From positions 5,651,044-5,715,043 of the forward strand of contig CM041550.1 of assembly GCA_023238725.1 (NCBI GenBank): a stretch of DNA of 64,000 nt, read 5' to 3'. This document shows positions 28,301 through 40,300 of this stretch, piece by piece (position 1 is the first letter of the stretch; every line of letters starts with the position of its first letter). A model generated the notes under the pieces. It searched no databases, was not told the origin of the DNA, and worked only from the letters and a program-made list of their open reading frames with translations. The translations under genes were made by a program, and so were the position numbers. The DNA is from Scortum barcoo. Lineage: Eukaryota > Chordata > Actinopteri > Centrarchiformes > Terapontidae.

Positions 28301-31300
28301 ATTTGTCTTCACTCATTGCTGGTTTTGTTGATAACAATAAAAATATAGTGAATTGCCAAACTTGTTCTTTCAGATTAAGAGTTCCCTCCTTTGCTAAATG
28401 AGGTCCATCTGTGTGCATCACATCACTCACAACTCCCTAAATGATGTTTTGGAGGCTGTTTTCCCTTTAAAAACAAAAAGGTCATCGGAATTTCAATCAT
28501 CAGCTCTAATTATCAGCATAAAAACTGTCTAACTGTTTCATAGAAAAACAGCAGTGTCAGCCTCCGGAGGCCTTTTGCTGGTGTATTTTAAATATTATGA
28601 GGCAGGCTCCGGGTTATTCGCCACATTATCACTTCATCACTCGCAGTAACAGCCTGTATCTGCATCAGCCTCTATAAAACCGGGAGCGACCACTAAACAT
28701 GCAGGTAAACTTCACACATTTTTCTCATCATCTTCATTCTCATTTCCCCCCTCCAACCCCCATTTCTGTCATAATACCTGAAAAGATTATACTGAGCCAT
28801 AAAACTAATCCTATAAAACCTCGACATTCGGCAGGTACGTGTGTAGTATCGCAAATTTTCTTTCCATCTCGACCTCTTTTTCTTTTTCCTCTGGTTTCCG
28901 TCATTAGACCTGAGCGTTATTCTATTTGCAGGCGGCCTCTGGCTCTGCCGCTCGGCCGAGGGGATGATGAATACATTTCAATCTCCTCTCCCTGGCTCTG
29001 ACTTCAGGGACCAGGACCGTGGGCCAGGATATCAGTCTTATTGGATATCCAGAGAGATCCATCATGCGCTAACCTTCCTCCAGTGCATGCACACTTTAAT
29101 CACTTTCGCTTCACTTCAGCGATGCAAATGATGGGAGTAACTACTTTGTCTGTTTTGCCAAGAAGAAGAAGAAGGCTGGGAACGCCTCTCTCGAAAGCTG
29201 TTAGGAGAAATCTGAAAAACGCTGGAACATCTCCGCTCGCTCCAAAAACCCCGTTACGTACAACTCTAACATGAGAAATGGCACGAAGATGAGAACAAAT
29301 CCAACTGGGTCGAATTGTTTATGCTCGGCACCGACGTTTGAGAGTCATCCAGGAAAAAAAAACAGCTGTGTCCAGCTTTAGCAGCAGCAGGAGTGTGTGT
29401 GGAGGGGGGGTTTGCTCATGCATATGCACATGAAGATATGACTGTGCATATTATATACAGCTGTGCATCTACTGAAGTGATTTCAGAAGGCTGCTATTTT
29501 CAGACTTGACTGACATACTTTCATGAAAAAACAGAATTACTCAGCGTTTTCTCTGCAGTTTGGTGCAGCAGAAATGTCCACCTATTCATTCTAGTATCTC
29601 TGTGGTCGCTCCTCAAACGAAGACCCTGTACACTCAGTCCTTTTTGTCTCCTCAGTCCTACAAGTTTGTCCCTGTCATGGCTGAAGAGCATCTGAAACAC
29701 CTGCACCATCATGGGACATTTAACTCCCCTCTGAAACCCAAAAGAGTGACATCATTTTGCTTTAGCAGCGGTTTGATATATTTCTGTATCTGGAAGAGGG
29801 CATAAATAAAATGTGCAAAGACAGTTAAAGTCAGGTTTTGCACTGTTTTCTGTGTTTGGAGAGGAACCTCTGCCGGCACAGGCATCCACTCTCAATAATG
29901 TATTTGTGTGTGTGTGAGGAAGGTACCTGTATCTCTTGTTGTCCACGGGCACGATGTCCATGGCGATGTAATACTGCTGATGAGGGTCCAGACCTGCTAT
30001 CTTTACTCGCATGGCAGGAAACATCCTCCTGAAAGGGGGAAAGAAGCAACACATAAATCTGATGGAGTGATTCTTTCTTCCTTAAATTAAGAAAAGAGAT
30101 TAATCATATTCCAACATATCTCTGAAAATGTGTGCTAAAAATCAGGTGAAACACTGATGATAAAATTTCCTTTCAAGCAGCATTTAGACGATGACGGGAC
30201 TCTGAAACCAGACTGATAACCTTCAGCAGCTGCTATAGTATTTGGATTTAAAGAAACTTTGATGCATGTTTCATTCATTTAGGAGCATTAAAACACATAC
30301 AAACAACTCAAATCATGTTAGAAATGTATTCATTTCATGTCAGTTTTCTGCAGATGTGATCTAGAAGGAACCTGATACCAAACACCTAATGGGTCTTAGT
30401 TAGATAATAATAATACAAAACTCCTGACCAACATACTAAGGAGGAAAGGAAAACACATTAACTAAATAATTATGTCTCCAACTCACTTCAGGATAAAAAG
30501 CGGACATTATTCCAGCTGGTTGAAACATCCAAACTAATTCAATATGGATCAATATGGAAGGATTCATGCCTTAATAAACCACAGCCCATATTGGCTTTTT
30601 TTTTTTTTTAAATCCCAGAGGACTTTCTTAATCAACAAAAGCATTCAAAACATTAAAAAGTACTTTCACCATAAAAAAATCTGCTTTCCACTGCAGATCC
30701 ATCACTGTGAGCGGCCCTGATTTTTATTAAGATTTAATTCTCTTGATTATCATAAATGTTTTGGGTGGTAAAGCACCGAGCACGCCTCCTTTCAGATTCG
30801 AACACGCAGGCCTGCACAGCAGACAGACATGATGTTGCATCATCACAACTACTGAATGAGCCACTAAACGACACAAGCTGCAGCAACACTACTGAGATTT
30901 GACTTTTTTAATATTAGTTTGCTTTTTTTTTTTTTTTTTAAATCCCACTTAAGCAGAAATCTGTCTTCACTCTGTCGGTCAGTCTTTAATCTCTGATATA
31001 AGGAGGTGTCCTCTCTCTCCCAGCTGATGTGTAAACAGAGATGTTTGTGCAGCGCTAAGTCAACCCAACCAGCAGCAGGCAGACACATTTTAAGACCATT
31101 TATTCAAGAGGTCACACTAAATTAAAGAATATAATGCTGAAATATCTTAAACATTGTAGATTCTGTGTCTGTGGTTGTTTTCAGATGCATTTTTAAAGAT
31201 TTCTACGTTTATTTTTCAGGCATTTTCAAACTAACTGGTCCTGATTGGCTCCTTCAGCTGAACTCTTATTAAAATCCATCTGATGGTGCCAATTTGCAGC

Positions 31301-34300
31301 TTATAAAGTGGAAAAGTCTCCTCTCAGCATGTTTACCCGCTTTGAATTAGAGGAGAATCGATTCCTTCCATCATTTAAGAACATATTCTACCGACTTATT
31401 CGACAAAATAAATCACATTTATTTCCAAATCTACCCGAACATCACGATCCTGAACCCGAGTCCCCATCATGATCTGTCATTACTCCATTAGTTTGGATTT
31501 ATAAAACATGTTCATTTGCTCTTTTCATAACATAAAAAAATCTTTCCAGTCTCCACCAGGCGCACTTTTAAAATTATTATTTTAATGGAGGAAAATACTT
31601 TGTTCCATCCTGTGATGCCTCTGTGACCTCTGACCTTTGCACTGCAGTTACTTTATCACTATACTTTATATTATTTTCAAATAAATGAATGTATTTTTTA
31701 TCCTTGAATTATTTTTAGCATCCAGCTCCTCCTATTTTGAAGCTGTGGTCTAAATCTGGAGACTTAAAATGATGCAAACCCCACAAAAAATGAAAGTCTA
31801 AAAAAAGAAACTGCACCTTTTTGAACGCTCTGAATGTGCAGTTTCAACTTAATTCCTCGTTTTGCACTTCAAACGCTGCATTTTTTTTCCCCATTTCATT
31901 TAAAGGTCGTAAATCCGGGGCCTGCCTAATGAGAAAAGAGGGCTGTTTTCTTGCTCCCCCTTCTCTTCTGGATTTATGGGCTTATTATGAGCAGGCCGTG
32001 AAATGCGCACGGAGACGTTTGGTGTGCGCCTTCACTCTGCTTCAGCGCAAACTGATTGTTGCTCCATTTATAAGCTGATTACTAATTTAAAGCCAATTCA
32101 TAAAAAAATAATAAAAGAGCCAAGTGCAGTGTGTAACGAGCAGAAGAGGGTGAAAATACTATTAGTTTATTTCAGAGCAGAGAGAAAGAGCCGAGCAATA
32201 AGTTTAACTTTGCGCACAAGAAAAAAAGTTGTTTTTTTTTTTAGTTTAGCAACAAAATAAGATTTAATAAAATGGATTAAAATATAAAGATCGACCACAG
32301 ACATTTACACATCATAAACAAATGAAACTCCGCTGTTAAAATGAAAAATATGCAAATAAATTATTCTATTTAAGCTCAGGTCCGCACAGGCCAACTAAAA
32401 AAAGTCTTGGATAAATAAAGTTTTCCTTCATAAGACTGGCTGATTTTATTTGTTTGCTATTTTACAAAAAAAAAACAAAACTAAATGCTCCACACATAAA
32501 AAAAACGCATTATTGGTCTTAATAAAGTTGATTTGTACCATTTTGAAGGGAAAAATAAATACAAATTTAATTTTATCAAGTGCCTAAAGTGAATTTTTCT
32601 CGTTGTTGACTGCAAATTGAACACAGAAGAGATAATTAATTCAACGTTACTTCACTTTTATTGTGAAAATATCACAGTTCCAACACAGATTTTTTTCGCA
32701 CATGCAGACTTTTATTTTGGAGACATGAAGAATTGTCTCACCTGTCTGACAGCGTTTATTCACTTAATTTAAGACCTCAGCACCATCATAAAGATCATAT
32801 TAAAGGCGGGCTGTTAGGTTGGAGCAATAATAAGCTGACTGTCAGTCAGGCCGATTGATGTGAGCAGAGGGGGAAATGTTGGGGGAAATGTGCGCCGGGC
32901 TGCGGGGAAAAGGTCCTTCCTGCAGGATCCGCAGGTCAACTCCTGAGCTCACTTTGGGTTTGGACTGTTGGCCCGAGAGAGAGCGCGAGAAAAAAAGTGC
33001 GGAACACGATACAGAGAGAGAGATTAATTAAAACCAGCTCTCCTTATTCTGCGACATCAGGAATAACCTGCCGCGTCATGAAGGCCTGAACGCAACACGG
33101 CGGCCTGCATGTGCAACACATTAACACCCTGCAAACAGAGCGCAGAGGTGTGTGTGTGTGTGTGTGTGAGTTAGTAAGTGTGTGTGTGTGTGTGTGTGTG
33201 CTCTAAGTTAACTTTATGTTTCTTTAAATTTTACGCATCTGTGTGTGTTTGCGGGTCGGTGCGTCTGCAGATTTTATTTGTGCATACTTTATAAATCTAT
33301 AAAATATTGCGTGTAATAATAATAAATTGACCTTTAAATAAATTATTTTAAAAAATGGATCTCATCTGTCTGTTTGTCCTTTTCAAGTAGTGAAAGAATG
33401 CTCGTTTTGCGCGTAAAATCGCCTTTTACGCGCAGCTGTCTGCGCGCATAAGTGAGCCGCAGAACTGCACGTAGACTTTGTGTGTGTGTGTGTGTGTGTG
33501 TGGCCTACCTGCCCGCCTTGGTGATGATCATCTCTGTGCCGATGTCGTGAAAGCGCTTCCACAGGTCCGCGCACTGCAGCTCCACCTGGATCTCCTCCAT
33601 GGAGGCCGGGGGCGACGGCTCGCAGGGGCCCGGGGCCAAGTCGTCAGGTGAGCCGAAGGAGCACGACGTCCTCTCGGCCAGACCCTCTCCGTCCGAGCCG
33701 GGACTCGCCTCCGAGTCTGAGGGGAAAATGAGGAAGACGGTGAGAAGGCGGCTCAGAAACAGAGGAATTAATAAGCTTCGGCTTTACGCAGGAAACTTGG
33801 CGCGGTGAGGAGGCGCAGCGGTTCCCCCCTCCGCTGACTCCAAATCACCTGCCGTCTGCTGCTTTGGAGAGGAGAGGCCGAGTCTGGCTCAGCTCGTAGT
33901 GGAGTCCTGGGTCGGTGTCAAAAGCAGAATAAATGCTGCGTAAAGCCTTTGAAACGCGCATGTAGAAAATATTAAACTTTAAAATTGGGCCACACAATGA
34001 ACAATTCCGATGGGGAGCGTTCAGCAAATGAAGTTTCCTCTAAAGTGCTCCTCCTGGACCGAGTTTAACAGACTGACCGTCACAGCGTTAGAGCAGATAA
34101 AACGCTCCTCCATCCTGAAACACGTCCAGACCTACAGGAGAGGTTTCCATCCGCCTGAGCCTCCAACCCCAGACACCGACAGGATGACCTCAGCCTCCTT
34201 TACATTTAACTTATTCACTTTATTTTACACCAGCAGCCTCTCCGCGCTACTGTGGACAAAATAACAGAAACACCTGATGATATTATATCATAAAAAAAAC

Positions 34301-37300
34301 CTGTATGACCTTTTTAAAGGGTTTGTAAAAAGTTTAGTTTGTGCACCACATTTTTCACTCTTAACCTCACTTTTTCTAACCTCAAAAATCAAAATAAATT
34401 GAACAGTTTCTTTAAAGTGGAGCCAGATTTTTTCCAATTAAAATACCACTTTTAAACTTTTAAATCCTCTCATACTTAAAGAGAAAGACTACTTACACAC
34501 CTCAAGATTTTTTTCTTCACTTTCTGTGAGCTTAAAACTTGACTTAACACGTGATGTTTAAAAATAAAATAAAAACCTTTTTGGGGCTCAGTATCAAAAT
34601 ACATAATAGTTTTTGTTTTTTTTTTCAGCTGGGATGTCAAATCTTTACCCAGATAAAACCCTCCTAAAAATCCACCACATGCTATCTCTTATTTCACTTT
34701 TCTCAGAAACAGTTTATAGCTGAATATCCCTCACCGCCTTCAACGCCACCCAAAAAAAAAAAAGGAATCTAATAATGTATTATTTATTGAGGGCCCTGAC
34801 ACGAGGAGGTTGACTTGGCAGACGAAGGGCACACAAATATGGTTATGCAAATGCGGAGCTGCTGAGAGACTGGACAGCTTCCCGGGCGAAACCGCCACAG
34901 ATCGGGCCGAGCCAACCCCCCTGGAAACAAGAGAGAGGAGGAGAGAGGACGGATGGAGATAGGAAGAGCAGAGGGAGGAAAGAAAAGGAGGAGGAGGAGA
35001 GGAGGGGTGTTGGGCTGTAATGACCACAGAGACACACAGACAGACTTTCCATCATCTTCTTGGGAGATCCTTCCAGTGTCCCTGCAGCCAGCGAGGATTG
35101 TCACACACGATTACCCCTCCCCACCTCCTTTCCTCTCCCTTTTAACTGTTTATACACACACGCAGATACACACTCGGACAGTCAATCAGTCAACTCACAC
35201 ACACACACTTCCTATAAAAACACTTCTTACACATGCTCCTGGTGTTAAAGTAAGAAGATGAGACGGCTCGAATCCTCAACAAAAAAAAAACACCTACAGG
35301 CCAGAAGAGGCTGATAAGATTAGATCATTCACACGGAAATCATTTAATCTGAGAATATAGAAGATCAGAAATATCTGAACCAAAGAATTTATACTATTTA
35401 CAGCCTGCAGACCGTATAGATATGTATGCACAAAAGGCATATTTAGCAGTGTTGGACTCGATTGCAACACCGTTTTACACCTCTGTTTTGGTCATTTGTC
35501 TCTATATTGTCGACTTTTACAGAATATTTAATCTTTTTACAAACTGTTGTACTTATGTTGTAGCTTTTTTAGATTTACCAGTTGCTCTGACAAGGCAACG
35601 AGGCTCAGATTATCTCAGTTTCAACAAAGTTTTGGTGCTTATCCTGAAATTGGCAAAATTACACAGCAGTTTCTCATCAAATATAAACAGGTCAGGGTCG
35701 TAAAAGTGGAGAAAATAATGTTTTGATCTGCAGTGGCTATTATTTTTCTCATTTAATAGTCATTCAGTGCGAATAATTTATAATTTAAAGGCCTAAAATT
35801 AGTCTCCCGTGCTTGAATAAGGTGATAAACCTTAATGAACATCATCAGTGTGGGGATTTGGTGTCTCTTAATAATCTAAACACAGCTGCTTTCCCTCTGC
35901 GACAGGAACAAGACTCAACGCTACATCAGAAAATTGAAATTTCTGGTATCACACAGCCTGAAACAAAAAAAAAAAGCCACACTGAGCGACAACACATCTA
36001 CTGTAGGCATCTAAAACTGGATGTGAGTGTGTGGACGGAGGCGCTCAGAGGAAACAGACACATTCCAGAGACCAAAGAGACCAAATGATATAATTTGGGC
36101 AGGAACGCCTCCGAGATGCAGATTGAGCAAAACGCCGGCGAAGAAGAAGAAGCCTGCGTGACCCCAATCATCAGGCTGAAGGACCCGTCCTCCACCATCA
36201 CACAGACTTTTACAGACACAAGTTTAAACCCAAAGCTGTACGCAGGCAGACAAACACACGACCACACAGCCGCCTTATGTGTTTATGTACATGTGTAAAG
36301 TTCAGCGTCAAACACCTTCATTTCCTCACTTGAGTTCAAACTGAGAATAAAATAGTCAAAAATAGCAAAACAGGAAACAGAATCAAGTTTACGTGAAGTT
36401 TTCCTGCTGAAACTTCAGTTTAGTTTCTTTTTTTTTCTTTTCCTCAGATGAATGAATGAAAAGTGACATTTATTGATGAACAAAAATTTGCCCACTCAGC
36501 TGAACGCTGCCCCGACATCTGCTGTGGTTAGCTGCACACACACACTCACACACACACACACACACACACACAGAGGGCCTGTACCTTGTGGTTTAAGGGC
36601 TCCCAATCAGCTCATGCCAGGCCTCATTAAAATGAGGCTAACATCCATAGCAGGCCACTAATTGGTCTGAATCTAATCAAGTCAGCGCTGTACATCAAAC
36701 TGTCCTCTGTGACACACGGATGACACACTCCCATCATCCTCTGAGCTGCAGAGGGGCAGAAGTTTGCTCAAATAATGAACTTCATGCACATAAACATTAA
36801 ATGAAAATATTAAAGAAAGAGGACAAACTTTAAATAAATGTTAATGGGAGGCTTTTTATCATAAAGTTGATAGAAATGTTTGTTTTTGTGCTGTACACCT
36901 CTGATGGAGAGCTTTTATGAATTATTTTATATTAACTATTATTTATTGGAGAGAAAATGTATATTCATAGATAAATAGTTTATTTTTAAATCAGAGGCCT
37001 TTTGTGGGGAGAAGGTTTTAATGATGCTGAAGCATCAAGAGTTTTTTTTAAGTTGGAGCATCAGTAATGTGGAAATCATCTTTATTACACGTCTGACATA
37101 CAGATGTAATTATTTTTATTGAGTAGCAGGTAGATTCTACATCAGATCTGAATTTTTCTATCCAAAAATTAAGATTAACTTCTTACACACATATTTCCAA
37201 ACATTTTGAAAAGTCAGACACTGTTCAATCCTACAAAGCTTCATTTTAACAAAAAAAAAATGTCCAAACACACCAAATATGTCAGGCTGAAATTTGGAAA

Positions 37301-40300
37301 CTCACTGAAATTATTTCATACGATTTTACGAAGTTTACTTTTGATGATGTGGTGCAACCCTGAAAAATAATCTTATATTTAAATATTTGAATAAATGTGA
37401 GCAACAATGAAGCATAACAAACAGATGTGCATGTTTGTACTGGGTAATGTTGTTTGTTAAGAGAGGGGAATTTAAGTGGGATATCAACATGATAACACAT
37501 AAAACAGTGAAGGTGCACTCTAATACTCATAAAAATATTATTTAATCAACAGTTGGATGGTCTTTTCTGAAGGACGTTGACGTGTTTAATGAAGTTGCAG
37601 CAGGTTTCTGAGGCGGACGGTAGCAAAGTGTCGACCATGAAATCACAGAGTAACACAATCCGCGCCGTGAGAGCACCTGTTTCCACCCTGATGGAGACTC
37701 AGGCACGAAGGAAGCAGTAAAAACTTAAATCCGGCTCATAATACACGTCTCTTTTATCAGCCTGCGTGTTTGGACCGAGAAACGCTGAATGGAAAGAGCA
37801 GCCTTTTATTTTTAGCATGGCATGAGAATTAGTGGATTATTATATCTGATTTTAATCAACAGACGCCTGATGAGCCGTCAGGTGTGTGCGGTGAATTACT
37901 TCCGTGCGTAATCTGTGCGTAAAAGCGCAAAGTGCCACCTTGTAAATGACACAGTTCAAGTCAGGCCTTAAATATTAAGTTATACTAGATGTAGTTCAAC
38001 TTGTTAATTACTGCCTTAAACTGTAAATATTATGGAGATGTGGTTGCAGGAGTTTTGTGAGGTCTAACAAAACTACTCTTTTCCTGCGCAGCTCTCACAG
38101 GCAGACCGTTAAATAGGAGCCTGGTTCAGCGTCTCTCAGTCCTGCTCTTGTCTTTGAGGCTAATAAACGTGTTATACGACCAACCGGCTCCCAGCCTCGC
38201 CTGGAGCTGAGTAAAAATAAAAATCACTCCGTTAAGGATTCCTCTAAACCGCATAATCTGACCACAGAGACTCGCTGTTCTCAGTCACCGCCGCCGCTCG
38301 ACGCGCCAGAGCGGAGGCTTTAGGACCCGAGCAGGACCCGCTGAACCTGCCAGGAACCCGCCTGCTAATGAGGGAGGGGGGGTGGGCGAGGAGGGACCGG
38401 GAACTGGGTAATTCATTCAGCCACAAATCCTAAAACTCCCCGGTACAAAACCTGAGAGAAGACGAACAGAAACACTTTTCTGCCCCGAGGAACCAAAGAG
38501 CGTTTAACAAAATGACTGCAGGGTTGTTTAGAGTCCAAACTCTCATTTGTGTTGATTTTTTAAAGGCATCTTTAAAAAAAAACACACACACACAAACAAG
38601 CTTTTCTCCTTTTGGCCACACTTAGTTTCACCTCCCTCATTTAACAACACATCAGACACTTTAATATCAGCAACAACAACAACAACCTTCCCCTGAGAGT
38701 CTACAGGACAAAATCAAACTCCTCAAATCATCCTCCTCACTTCTACTTCTCTCTTTTCCCTTTTCTCAAAGTCTCAAAGCCGCGCGTAAAATGCGCAGCG
38801 CCACAGAGGTCAGACTGAGCTTCATCCTGCCTGTCTGTGAATCCCCACAGAGATTTAACAAACTGTGGTGCTTAAAGTAAAAAGAAAATACGATTTGTGA
38901 ATTTCAAACCAAATAAAAAAGGTTTCATAATTAAGAACGGGGCCTCCAAACTCCTCATGAAGATCATTTTCACCAAAGAAAGAAGAAGACGACTGAACTT
39001 AAACGTTGTCATGGAACCTTTTTTTAAAAATTTACCTTGAATTTTAAAAACTAAATTATTTTCTTATCTGTGGTTTAGCGCAGCACTGTGTCAGGTTAAA
39101 ATGAAGGTTAAAAGTCACTTCAGGTCTGAAAGTGAAGTTGCTCCTCGGCGGCGCAGCAGGTTTATCTGCTGATCTTTGGTTCATCCTTAAACACTGAAAT
39201 CTGAGTCTTTACAGATTAAAGAGTCAGGAACATGAATATTATTACACCTGAAGTTAAATTCATTCAGAAAACGAGGTGATGCTGAAATTTATACGCTGAC
39301 AATTCAATTAACGTTTACACTGATGCAATTGAGCATTTAATTAAATAATTACCAAAATTATAAATTAATTATGAACACTTAAAAAATGTTGTTGTAAAAA
39401 TGCCTGTTTTCAGTTTTGCTTCATGGTGTTTTTAATAAAGAAATCGAAAAGAAAACTGCCTAAACAACTAAATATGATCACTTTTTAAAATCTTGATTTT
39501 CACAGTAAAAATAAAATGGTAAAAATTACTTTAATCCCTTCTTCTTCTTCTTCTGCATTTTGTTTGAATTTTTTAATGTTTTTTATTTTTTTTACACATA
39601 CCATGATTTTTTATTTTTGCAGTTTATAGTTTAGTCACATTTCTACGCGTAGGTTTGATGGTTATTGATTTCTTACAGCACGTGTTTTAAACCAATCACA
39701 CATTTTCCAGGATTAAACCTTTGATTTTACCCACTTTGCGCGCTCTCCTACATGGAAAATATTGGGTGTGCGCCGCTTGACTCTCAAAGTAAATTATAAT
39801 TCTGCCCTTTGCACAGGAGCCCGCAGTAATTTCTTCTCTCTCATCTTTTTTTTTTTTAAATGTCTAAAAAATGTGTTTCTGTTTGAGAGTGAAACGCATC
39901 AGATCCCCTCATTTGCTCCATCACAGCTCAACAACCAGCCGAGGCCTCCCTGCGGGCCTGCAGCCAAACTGTCTCCAAAACACTACAACACTTTCACGCT
40001 TTGACTCTTTTTAATTTAGCTTTTTAAGATTCCTAACTTTTCTCATCTTACCATGAAAATCCACCAATCAAACCCTGCACAAACCAACGCGCCACGACAA
40101 AAACACACACACAATCACCTCACCTTCTGCTGAGCACTAAAATATTTTAATTTTTTTTTGATGATTTTGGGTATAAATGATGCAAATTTGCTCCTTTAAG
40201 TAATTTTCTTGGTGTTTTAGAATCTGTGCCATCATCCTGACAGCTGAGCAGCGCGCCTCTCTCTGCAGGCCTGCACACATCAGATTAACACGCCTCATCT

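Larger units (their letters stand above)
21154..29926 (-). other. tbx15 intron 3 (largest)
   Basis: Between coding exons 3 and 4. It holds polypurine blocks 21,778-22,136, a dispersed-repeat fragment at 24,021-24,090, CA/CT microsatellites near 24,307-24,370, a degenerate minisatellite with a (TATC)n tract at 25,030-26,160, and GC-balanced non-repetitive blocks near 26,440-27,060 and 28,560-29,300. No coding signal is seen. Confidence 0.85.
30029..33508 (-). other. tbx15 intron 2
   Basis: Between coding exons 2 and 3. AT-rich in its middle. It contains GT repeats at 33,149-33,202 and at the donor (33,479-33,502), and a perfect DR1 nuclear-receptor element at 31,624-31,636. No coding signal is seen. 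Confidence 0.85.

Noticed and set aside
36095..36298. Plus-strand frame with an acidic, plausible-looking peptide in tbx15 intron 1
   Set aside because: No known domain, no splice partners and no codon signature beyond its short length.
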